Source of the DNA: Fomes fomentarius
Lineage: Eukaryota > Basidiomycota > Agaricomycetes > Polyporales > Polyporaceae
DNA length: 64,000 nucleotides
Direction of reading: 5' to 3'
NCBI GenBank assembly: GCA_022606135.1
Contig: JABYQN010000011.1
Location: forward strand, 1,736,001-1,800,000
Shown here: positions 23,361 to 33,930 of the stretch, piece by piece
Position numbering within the stretch: position 1 is the stretch's first letter
How the letters are laid out: each line of letters starts with the position of its first letter
Translations under genes and position numbers: made by a program
Notes under the pieces: model-generated
The model's database searches: none
What the model saw: the letters and a program-made list of their open reading frames with translations, nothing else
Told to the model about the DNA's origin: nothing

Positions 23361-23845
23361 TACTTACCATCACCATGCTGCAACCTCGAGCTGATCGTCA
23401 CCTCTGCTCTGCTTGACATCATATTCTCGTTGTCTCCGTTCTGAGGACTGGCCACCCTGCCTGGCTGTCTGGCGTTAATCCGTGGGTGGGGAATCCATCG
23501 TCTGTCCGGGATTATATCGGTCGGTGCAGTGGGACTTTTTTCGCTTTCTGACACGCTGCAAACAATCGCTGCGAAACGCAACCTTCGGTCAGCTCCACCA
23601 CACAGAACCAAGCCCGTCTCATCTATCATGGATTTGTGCGAGCGGTGACGGTTCTAGGAGAGCGAAAGTCGGACATCGTGCGTGTGGGCAAGTCGATTCC
23701 AGAGGAGCGAAGGGGCCTTTCGGCGACAGCGGATCGGTGGGGACGACGCATGCGAGCGCGCGGTTTGTGGAACGGGAGACGGATGCGGCGGTGGGCGAGT
23801 GTTGATAGCAGACTGGTCAGCGGGATGAAGGGAGCTGCATGAGCT
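23361..23845 (+). pseudogene. Decayed RidA-like copy 2
   Basis: Begins with the same promoter-side tract (CATGCTGCAACCTCGAGCTG) as the intact gene. Remnants then follow the intact gene in order: the QLRH region (about 23588), the NQARAIFDEIVR region (about 23608-23640), a VTALGGQKSDVVRV-like block reading AVTVLGERKSDIVRV (from about 23638), and the acidic VAEDGDTG region. The frame is not continuous from an ATG and the C-terminal half is scrambled. More of the body survives than in copy 1. Confidence 0.7.
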
Positions 23846-26800
23846 GTGGGAACGGCGTGCAGCAATCCAGGTGCAGTTTGTTTGTCTGAGTCGGTGAGTT
23901 CCGTCATCGAGTCTCTCTACACGTGGCCCAGCTGCTCCTGGAGGCGCACATATCCGCTATCAATACAACCGTCTAGTGGCTTGTTGGGCATGACGTTCAG
24001 TTCTAGACGGTCAATAGCCTCTTACCTTCGTCCTAAGCACCCTTCAAAGTCTGCTATCTCTTCGCCGTTCAATGTATGCGGGTACAGCCATCCAAACCGA
24101 GATAGTCTAGTATCCCAGTAGTCACTCAAACCGACTCCCATCACGCTGGTATCGTGCATAACCAAGAGTAGTATCTCTTGTCCTCAATTCTCGGTACGTA
24201 TCCACGCAGTACGCACAACGTCTTTGCTATACAACTGCCGCTGAGTCACTCTGAACTTTCGTACTTTAGGCTTATCAGAATACAGCACTGAGATCTGCAT
24301 CCCGAGTACGAGTACAAGGCCAGTGGGCGGCACCAATAATGCACATCGCGCACGTTTGACTCTCGATGACCGCTTCGAACAAACGCTCTCATATCATTTG
24401 CGCGGAGCGCTGTGGTATGCGTACGCGTCATTTTCAGACCCTTCCAGCTAACGAGCCAGTCTAACGCATCTGAGAGACGTGGAAAGTTGGGTTCAACTCA
24501 CACTACGCGCTGGAGATGCATCACATCACACCCAAGTCAGACGGTTAGTGGTATTCGGTTCCGATAGTACGAAAGAATCCATGCGTCTGAAACTCATCCA
24601 CCTTAGGTCCTCTCCGCCAGCGCAGCCGCTGTTCTTCTGTCACCAAGCAAGCACCTGCGTGCTCAAGAAGGTTGAGAGTTAGGCGCCATTCACAAGGGCG
24701 CTCGCAGGTATGATGCCGTACCTGCAGTACGGTGAAAGAACAGTCGATCGACCCATCCGTGCTTGTGTTGACGATTTCAATTCACGCCCCATAATCATAT
24801 CACAGAATCATGCCTGCGACCGAATGGAAAGCTAACGGTTATCAGGACGCCACAGGTCCTCAGTGACGGTCTGAAGAGGCAGCGCGGTCCGGTAGGCTGA
24901 TACACACTTCTCCCGAGGCTCGCACCGCTCGTGATCCGCTTCGGGAGCAGACACACATGGTCGCATCCGCCCATCCATTCGCTCGTTTCCCCCCCTCCAC
25001 ACATCATTTCCCGCCGATCTGGGACGCACGCCAGCGGACTAACCACACGAGCCGCATAAGGTGTCGCGCCGGGCGCGGTCGGTGCTTTTCTCGGTCGTCT
25101 CGCATCTTCGCACGTTCATCTCCAGGCTTTCGTGCCCACTATTTCTTGATTCCCTCCCAACGACAGCACAACACCCTCTTTCCGGATGTGGAGCAGAGCA
25201 CGAGCAGAGGCAGCGTCTGATTGATGGCGCGGCTCGACCTCTCCGAGCTCGTGCAAGTGCTGTTAGTGCTGTTACCGGCTGAACTCTAAATCTTGGACTA
25301 CAGACAACAGTACAAGGCCGAACCAGCCCCCGACACCGCCTTGCGTACTACACCGCAGCTTGTGCCTGGTGTCTTTTACGCCCGTCACGCAACCGTGCTA
25401 TATCGCCGGTGAGTCTTCACAGTCCATTCTCTACATTAATTAGACTTTGGACTGGGCTTCGCGGCCAATGGCACCCTAGACGTGCCTTGTCATGATTTGC
25501 GGCCCACAGAGTGCCCCGACCGTTCATTTCCGCGATGCTATAGAGCCGTCAAAATTATAGAGCCTGGCGGAGGCGCAACCCCAATCGTCCCTCGTATTGC
25601 GCCACATGCGAGATACCGCCGCTGCACGCAGCACGGGTGCTCGCCAAGTGGATACAAATGGCCACCCTCTCGCATGACCCCCGGTTGTCCATCAGGCGTA
25701 ACTGCGAGACCTAGAACGGCGCGTCCCAGCCTAGCGATATAACGGGAGTACGGGGATAAAATAGTTCCGGACGGAGTGGCGAGTCTGCGCAGTGCGCATA
25801 GTATCGATGGGGGCTCTGCATCTAAGCTTAAAGCAATGAACCGTCTCGACTTCCGACGGTGCGCTGTGAACTGTGCGTTGGTTGGTGGGCAGACGGATGA
25901 ACGGATTATGATTGGATTCTCATTCACTGATGGCGTGGGGGTGGGTGGGCGGAAAGGCAGGACAGGACAGACAGGTCACCGCCCCTTCTCGGATTCGCGA
26001 TGCTTATCACTGCGTGGCTGCCGTCACAGGCCACGGTGCATGCGGCGGTGCGGCGGTGAAAATATCCCAAGCAGGGACATCTCATTACGGCACGGAAGGA
26101 CGGTTCAGCAGTCCCGGACACGTGTATGCGCAGCCCACGTTGTTGTGCAGAGCCTGTGCACTCGTCCGCTCGGAATGGCAGGAGCGCTACCCAGAATCGT
26201 TGTCGGTCATGAATGCAAGGCGGCTCCATGTGCACTATCAAAACCTGCACACAGTGCTCCGATTCCATAATCCACTTTCGTCGTCAGCATCGTTCTCAGC
26301 ACCGTGCTTACTTTACTTTCTCTGTCTTCTATGGCAATGCACACTGCACACGGGGACTCGGACGGCGGATGGCGTAAAGAAGAGAACGTCCGCTGAAACG
26401 CCTAAGCTACGTAACGAGCGAACAGAGCGAGCGGGTACTTACCAGTACTTGGGAGGGACGGCAGGGCACGCTTGACTAATCGGAGAACATTGGCATTGGG
26501 CGCATGCCCAGATCGCGGAAGCTAAAGGCCACCTGGCCACACCACGCACACACCAGGCCCTCCGGCTTCTCTCCCCCAGCAGTTATCGGGGCCCCATCTC
26601 CGAGGGAGATGCGACGGGCCAGTGTGGGACGTTGACCAACTTCAAGCTTTCAGGCAAGTGGGAATGGCCCCACATGACCCGGTTGTACGATCGTGGGGTC
26701 CGTGACTGAGACTCGAGGATTGACCTCACCTGGAATACTACCTTACCCTGGACCTAGAGAATATGTCTCGGTTTTGACTCGGGGCCATGTCGCGGCGTTC

Positions 26801-26936
26801 CCGCGATCGCCAGCACGGTCACACCGGCGTTCGGCGTTCGGGGTGCAGGCTGGCGGGGCGGGCCTAGCGAGGAGAATGCGCTGTGCAATCGCAATAGCCT
26901 CCGCGCACACGCACATGGCATATGTATGTATACCGT

Positions 26937-26963
26937 GTCCTGTCTCCTGTCTCCTGTCTCCTG
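26937..26963. repeat. Tandem heptamer (TGTCTCC)n
   Basis: Nearly four copies of TGTCTCC in a row. Confidence 0.85.
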
Positions 26964-27219
26964 ACTTATCCGGCTTAGCGACTCGAACAAATGCAAATGG
27001 GACTGACCTACCTGGCGCGCACGCGCAGAGCTACTCCACCCTTCCTTGACCTTTGTCACTGTGTTTGTCCTCCGTCGCGGAGTCCGATCTCATCTCTGCT
27101 TGGGCCTTCTGAACCGTTGCGCTCGTCGCGACGAGACAAGGTTGCCTGCTTCCGGCGTCCCCTATCCCCAGGCTACGTTATCTAAGCCATAGTGGTGAGC
27201 GGTGAGTGGTGGTGCTCTT

Positions 27220-27278
27220 GTTCGTGGTTCGTGGTTCGTGGTTCGTGGTTCGCGGTTCGTGGTTCGTGGTCCGCGGTC
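27220..27278. repeat. Tandem heptamer (GTTCGTG)n minisatellite
   Basis: About eight tandem copies of GTTCGTG, with C substitutions in later units (GTTCGCG, GTCCGCG). It breeds artificial frames such as SWFVVRGS on both strands, so the frames called there are not genes. Confidence 0.85.
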
Positions 27279-27543
27279 GGAACGAAAGAAGCCAGGCAGG
27301 CAAGTGGTGGGCCTGAGAGGCTTCCGGCTTCCGGCTTCCCCTCTGATTGCTCCCTGTTATCCTGTTCTCCAGCTCCCGAGCTTCCAGCATTCCCCAAGAA
27401 CCAGAACCCCGAGAACCCTCCATCCATCCAGAGCGCCAAGTCCAACGTCTTCTAGCGGGGAGGATCACATTGAACATGAAAATTGGGACATCATGCCCCC
27501 TGGCTGGGCGGTAGGGCAGGTTTGTATAGAGGTCGAACGCCCG

Positions 27544-27588
27544 TCGCCATCGCACCCACCATCGCACCCACCATCGCACATCGCACGC
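27544..27588. repeat. Tandem repeat around CACCATCGCACC
   Basis: Copies of ACCATCGCACCC, a 12-bp unit with degenerate ends. Confidence 0.75.
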
Positions 27589-29829
27589 CGGGAGGGCTCG
27601 AAAGGGCAGGAGGCGAAGGAAGAGAAGCTCAAGGAGGGGGGCTGACTAGAGGGGAATATTCCGTGGGCTATCACGGGCATCATCTGCGAACTTCGAAGCC
27701 CCCCCCAGCGTCCAGCGTCCAGCTCCTCCTCTGCTCAAGGGCAACCCATGTGCACCGGTGGACGGCCGCGTCCGCCGGGCTCCGAGTCGCCCATCCAATG
27801 TCCATCTTCCCCGGTGATGCTCGTCATGATCGTCACGGCGATAATAATGCTCCCTGCTCCTCGTTCGCACCATGTACACACAACTCAGGCTCGCCGATGG
27901 CTTTCCCGAGTCTGTACATATACATAGTTGTAAACGTTCGAGTCACTACTGATGCCTGTTTTCAATGGTCGCGGATTTGATGCGGATCATGGCGACGCCT
28001 CGTGCGGTCCAAAAGAGGACACAGCCAGCTTTCGTGCTCATATCATACCTACCGGTACGTACAGCGCACGGCTTGTAAATTGTCTCCAAGAATAATGACG
28101 GCGTCTGAATGAAAAAAAAAAAAGAAAAACAGTCATCTGGATTCTGGGCTGGGAAGCCAGCATGGGCGCCTGTTTGTTCTTTTTTTTTTACGGAAGCATA
28201 ACGTTTCTGGAGATTGGCGCGCCAGGGACGTCGCGTTGTCAAGTTGTCAAATATCGGGCGATTGGCGTTGGGTAAGTGTAAGTAATACAGGGTCCCTTGG
28301 CCACTGTCACTGACGCCGAGCTGACTGCTGACACGATACATCGGGAAAGGCCGCTAGGCCTAGGTAAAGGCTGGCAGGTACATGATGTGATGAAGACGCC
28401 TACAAGGTTGTAGCTTCTGGGTCGTCCGGTGGAGGGCGGAACAGCTTGCAGAGACAGCAGACAGCGCTTGGTGCAGCTTGAGACGACCCAGCGCGCGCCG
28501 CGGCCGCGTCGAGCAAGGTTGTGAATATATCAGCTGGAGTCTGACATCAGAGCACGGACAGACTTTCCTGGGCGGCGTGTGTATGAATGTAATACGGTCA
28601 CTAGTGACACAAGAAGGGGGCCGGCTCCTCCGCGAGTCGGTCGGGAATTATTCAAGAATTGCTGCGAGCGCCGCGAAGCAATGCCGCGTTTGTCGAAGCA
28701 GCAGAAGACACCAGGGGGAAGGCCGTTGTGTCCGTGCGTTCGTGCGTTCTACGCCCGCGCCGCTAAGTCTATGTCACAACCTGCTGGAGACGGTGGTAAG
28801 TTGCTGATTAGCAAAAAAGGACGTGCATGCCATGGAGGTACTAGTACTAGGACTTGTGCGAACAAGAACAGGGACGGGAAGCATCGGAAGAATCTAATAT
28901 CTATCATCTTTATAATCTATGATAATGATTTGCTTCCGTGAGCCTGTCGAAGAAGAGTCTGAGCAGGCCGGAAGCATCACGTTCATGATCTCGCGAATAT
29001 CAATCTGCCGACGGGTAGAAAGCAATCGATCCCAGATGTGGCGTAAAGTTGGTGGGCGGCGTATACCGACGACATAGCCGCGATCGACGTGGGTCGGCGG
29101 CGGTGAAGTTGAGGCTGAAGACAGACGGAACGTACAAGGCAGGTTGGGAGGGAAGGAGGGGACCCTGGGATCGCCATCGCTACGGGGAGGAGAAGGGAGG
29201 AGGAGTATGGGATTGCGGTGGCGCTTATCGAGGGTGGGAGAACGAAGCAAGGGCGCAGGACAACGATTGCTCGATGGGGCATGGTAAAGTTGCACAACAT
29301 GGCGCATCATCCCATCGCGATTGCACAACGCCTCCGTGGCTGGCCTGTGCCTCTGTCCTGCTGTCGTCGTCCTAGGCTGAGAGTACGAGGGCGTGCTGGC
29401 GGGAGAGACGAGTGGTCAGTGCGGAGTGTCAGAACCGTGACGGGCCTCGTCTCACGCATTTTACAGGCGGACACGTAATTTTGGCAAGTGAGTGAAGCGC
29501 CGGAGGATGGGTGACCTGGGCCGGCGAGTGTGCGTCCGCTGGGCTGGGCCGTTAGTGCCTTATGCGAAGGCTTAGCATCCAGAAGTTGAATAATAACGGC
29601 AGGTCGTTGGCGAGATTACAGTGAAGAGCGGCGATTGGAGACGCCACGGGTTCGGAGTTGGGCCTGTTTCGCACCGTGCTCACGAGTCTGTATAAGACGT
29701 ATGTAATCTGCCCACCACTTCTCCATTTGCGACACCCCTCCTCCATCACACTTCCCTTGCTCTCCAGTCACTCCTCTCTCCGTCCGCTGCCCCCACCCGT
29801 GCTCTCCTGCCGCATTCGGTCTCTCTGCC

Positions 29830-31447
29830 ATGCCTGCAGAACGCACGCGTCCCACGAAGCGCACCCTCAGCACAGGTACGGCCCCATCTACCCTCGATCG
29901 ACGCTCTCAAGCTCTGTGACTGATAAAGCCCCCGGCCAAGATGTGCAACTGACGTCCCCTTCAGTTGACATGTCCTCTGCCGCCCACAGCATCGCCTTCG
30001 CCCCGAACCTCACTCCTGGCACCTTCAACGACCCGCCGAGCCCCGCCTCGGACTCCTCAGCCGAATCCCTTCTCTTCCCCGCCAACGCCGACGGCTCTCC
30101 GGCCACGCGCCGCGCCGCCCACGCGAAGAAGAAGCCCGAGAACCACATCCCTCGCCCTCCGAACGCCTTCATCCTCTTCCGCTCCTCCTTCATCAAATCC
30201 CAGCACGTCTCCTCCGAGGTCGAGACCAACCACAGCACCCTCTCCAAGATCATCGGCCTCACCTGGCAGAACCTCCCCCACGACGAGCGCCAGGTCTGGC
30301 ACAACAAGGCAAAGGCCGCGCTCGAAGAGCACAGGCGCAAGTTCCCCCAGTACGCCTTCCGTCCTCTCCACACCAAGGGTAAAGGCCCAACGGAGAAACG
30401 CAAGGTGAGAGAGGTCGAGCCGAAGGATCTAAAGCGCTGCGAGAAGATAGCCCAGCTGCTCATCGAGGGCAAGAAGGGCGACGACCTCAACGCCGCCATC
30501 CAGGAGTTCGACCGCCACCACGTACCCGAGGTCGTCACCCGCTTCGAGGCGCCGATCACTGCGCGCCACTATCGACGCTCGTCGTCTGCGCCTGCGCCCG
30601 ACACCGAGCACTCGAATCCGCCCTTCCTCAGCCCGCCGGAGCCGCCCTCCTCGCCTTCGAAACGGAAGAACAAGATCCGTTCTTCCAGTTCGCAGCCGCC
30701 GGCACCGCTCAAATCGGAGTACGAGTGTCCGACACCGTCGCCGCCGCCGCCTTCGGAAGCGGACACCGAGAGTGACCTCTATAGCTCACCTTCGTCGCCA
30801 TTCGCCTGCAACACTTCTTACTCGCTCTCTTCACCCGCTCCTTCCTTTGTGAGTGCTTTGCTGCTTGGTCCGTCGAGGGTGCCGCCGCTGACGAGCAGCT
30901 GCAGGATTTTACATTCTCTTTCGACAACAACGCCAGCTCGGCGATGCCATACCAGTCCTGCGATCCACTCGATCAGCAGAACGTCTTCGAGGTATACTCA
31001 CCCGATTCTCAGAAATCCTGCTTATCAGCGTCTGAGATGTACCCGCTCTCGATCGACACCTCCTTCGTCGACATGGACATGGAGAGCTGGACGACGTCCT
31101 CCTCGCCGCTCTCCAGTATCCCCGGCACCCCGCAGACATACTCTGCCGTGCACACGCCCTGCGATCCCACGTCAGTAATGGGCAGCAGCTACCTGGGCGA
31201 CATCTACGATCCGTCCACGGAGTACTTACCTCAGCACGAGGGCCCGCATGGGAGCGAACTGTACGCTTCAGGCGTGCCCGCATATTGTGCGCCCACGGCC
31301 ATTGACATGGCGTACGGAACCCTCCAGGACTTCGGGAGCGTCCCGCCGAAGGGCGACTTCTTGTCCTTCTTCGAGCGCCAGCCGCTCGATCCCGTGGACA
31401 GCGCATTCTCGCCGACCTCTGCATACCTCCCCACGTTCGCGAATTAG
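29830..31447 (+). CDS. HMG-box transcription factor (MATA_HMG class, Prf1/Pcc1-like)
   Basis: Exons: 29830..29875, 29965..30848, 30905..31447; 490 residues. The HMG box spans about residues 77-148: IPRPPNAFILFRSSF, STLSKIIGLTWQNLPHDER, VWHNKAKAALEEHRRKFPQY. The PNAFILFR start and the W/K spacing are those of the sequence-specific MATA_HMG class, not of bulk chromatin HMGB proteins. Directly after the box comes EPKDLKRCEKIAQLLIEGKKGDDL, an extension I associate with basidiomycete members. The C-terminal half is Ser/Pro-rich and acidic, ending in a hydrophobic patch (GDFLSFFERQPLDP), plausibly an activation domain. Known relatives (Ustilago Prf1, Coprinopsis Pcc1) regulate mating and sexual development; a role here is inference. 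The first exon is short; MPAERTRPTKRT is accepted because it splices in phase to VDMSSAAHS. Confidence 0.9.
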
Positions 31448-31774
31448 AACGCTTCTCCCTTTCTCCTCTCTGCTCCTGCCCACTTACCCACTTACCACTC
31501 GTTATTGTGTTTATTGCTATCTCATCTCATTCTCCCCTCGCTCCGCTCAGCCTCTGTTATCGACTGTCAGCCCGTCTGGCCTCCTCCTCAGGTGAGGTCC
31601 TTCGTGCTTTCGTCTCGTCTCGTCTCCTCCTCGTGCCCGTCCCCGTTTCGTCGCCCAACAGAACCTGTACACCACTGTATCATTACCCGCGTCGCGGCGC
31701 ACTGTATCAATTATTTGCGGGTCGCCCTTGGACAGGGCGATCCCGCCGGTTCTCGTGGAAGGTGTCTGACCAGT

Positions 31775-31810
31775 CTGGTCTGGTCTAGTCTGGTCTGGTC
31801 TAGTCTGGTA
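31775..31810. repeat. Tandem TCTGG/TCTAG repeat
   Basis: TCTGGTCTGGTCTAG units repeated about two and a half times, in the 3' flank of the HMG-box gene. Confidence 0.75.
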
Positions 31811-32191
31811 GTGGTTCTCCCTTCGCAGTCAATAATCACATATACGCCCCTTAGCAGGACCATCCCATATCCGCACATACCTATCACTTATCCACTTATC
31901 CTACTCCGTTATTTCCGCGCGTCCCGTTCCCGGATCTTCTTCGCCCTTTTATGCACTTCGCCCTGCCTTGTCCACAGGACACGAGCGCGAGGGCGCGCCC
32001 ATACATCATACATACACACATACCGTTGAGCGTCGACTCGTCCGATAGAATTTGCTGAATGGCAAACATTAGCTTGAGCTCTGTTCGTCGCTACCTCTCG
32101 CGCGTCACGACTCACAAGCCCCGCGCGATGCGCTCGCCAGTGGGCCTTCGCACCCCATTTCTGGCCAACGGAGCATGCGGTCGGAAGCTCG

Positions 32192-32217
32192 CTCGCTCGC
32201 GCGCGCGCGCGAGCGAG
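32192..32217. repeat. Perfect 26-bp palindrome with alternating CG core
   Basis: CTCGCTCG, ten further alternating CG bases, CGAGCGAG: the whole 26 bp equals its own reverse complement. The alternating CG core could adopt Z-DNA or extrude a cruciform. No gene is assigned across it. Confidence 0.8.
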
Positions 32218-33544
32218 ACGTAACTTTGCCTCGCGCTTCAATCTTGCGAAACCGGTTCCTGGGCCCGGGGTGGGTGGAGCTCTTGCCACGGCGGGGTGGA
32301 GTCCCAAATTCCTGCGGAGCTGGGAGCCGGGAGCGGGACGGCGAGTCCGTGTGCATGGTTGGTAGATTATGTACTGAGAAAGAAAAAATGAGATGAATGT
32401 TGAACGATATGGAATATTGAGGGGAAGCAATACTACGCTAGCGGGGCTCAGCTAGCGACACGGCGCACAGTTGCACCGGCTCGGACTGCGGACTCGGAGG
32501 ACGCTTCCCGGGGCCGTCCGTCCGTCCGTCTGCTGTACTTACTGGGGGCGGATGCGTCCTGGACTGGAATGTCGTCTGATACGGAGAGAGCTGATTTCCA
32601 AAAAGCTTTAGAGTTGAAAGTTATGTCAGCACAGCGGGCGCGCAGGAGGGGGGGATGGATGATGGGTATGAGACTCCGATATCCTTAGCGGCTGGGGAAG
32701 TCGAGACGTAACAGCCCCCCCATTGAAGCTTTGAAGTTCCATCAGCACCCAGTGCGTCAGCCGACGCACGGAATACAAGGCGTGGGGGCTTCGCACACAA
32801 GGTCCACAAGGGCACCCCCCCACCAGCCCCCGGTGTACGGTACTCTGGAATGCGATTGCGACTCCCCGAGGGCGCCCTGGCGTGCCGTCCTCAGGTCTCA
32901 GGTCGCAGGCCTCAGGGCGCGTGTTCGCAGAGTGGGGAGGGCGACGGATATGAAAACACGATGGGAGGCGTGCTCGGGCCAGACCGCCCTGGGATGAGAG
33001 GAACGACGACGCGCGTCGGGCGTCCCTTGTTCTGCGGAACGCGAGAGGCTGGGTTCGCTGTGGGGGTAGAGTGCAGCGGAGAAACCGGCGTGCCTCGTGG
33101 ACGCCCCCGACTCCCACTGTGCCCGCAGCTTGTAATGAGCCGGGGGATACGGTACTGGGAGCTGCTTAACGTCGCACAGGCTTCCCTGCATGACAAGCAA
33201 TGACGAGCACTAGTAGCGTCGCGGATGCAAACGACGAGACTGTACCCGTCCGTCTGGGGGGCATCTTGGGCGGAGGGTGCGCACTATGATCGAATTAGGT
33301 GTACCGTGTAGGCGGGACAACACATCGCTGTAAGTCCTATTACATAAACCCACCTGGACGAATCTTTTCAGCCATCACGTGCATGCACTATGAGGTCAAA
33401 AATACCGACCTTCGTGACGTCGCACTGCAAAGTCATTGCAACCGTATTCAACTCCGAGTGGACTCCATAGAGCCGGAGTTTAGGGAACGAAGACGTTACA
33501 ATGGAAAGAGAGAAGGGTAGTAATGCGGAGAAGAGGAGAACCAG

Positions 33545-33930
33545 TCATGTCATGAACATGAGAAAACGTACATTTCGGCCCGTGATCAGGGGGAACATCA
33601 TGCGGGGTGTTGTCAGATGAACGCGGGAGATGCTGTCCGGAAGAAGAGCTTGCATGAAGCCTTCGCCATCGACAGCACGGCGCTCCAGAATGGTGGAGGA
33701 GGACGGAGAGGAGGATTCCCGATCATAGATAATTGACATGAATATGAGAAGACGTACATTCTTTCCCCTTCCTCCCCCGATCTATACCGCTCGACTTCGG
33801 CCCGTAGTCGTGGCTGAACATTGTGTGTGTAGGGCCGGAGGTGTAGTCACATGAACGCGGGAGATGCTGTCCAGCAGAAGAGCTTGCAGGAAGGCCTCGC
33901 CATCGACAGCACGGCGCTCCAGAACGGTGG
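33545..33930 (-). repeat. Imperfect tandem direct repeat with a conserved coding-like core
   Basis: Two units (about 33560-33710 and 33850-33930) share a minus-strand core reading LERRAVDGE-G/A-F followed by ALL-x-DSISRVH. The cores differ at a few positions that largely preserve the amino acids (VHLTT against VHVTT). Upstream flanks of both units also match (AGAAAACGTACATT / AGAAGACGTACATT). It may be an exon duplication in a gene I cannot otherwise reconstruct. Confidence 0.6.

Larger units (their letters stand above)
23846..29829. other. Gene-poor region with minisatellites
   Basis: Almost 6 kb in which I can model no gene. Frames of 100-187 codons exist (for example 25912-26475 on +) but have frame-shadow composition and no domain. 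Three short tandem repeats (listed separately), an A-run near 28111 and a T-run near 28184 mark it as non-coding. The 5' flank of the HMG-box gene is at its right end. Confidence 0.5.

Noticed and set aside
25912..26475. 187-codon frame on +
   Set aside because: Irregular composition, no domain, overlaps an antisense frame of similar quality.
27184..27645. Frames rich in SWFVVRGS-type repeats
   Set aside because: Produced by the GTTCGTG heptamer repeat.
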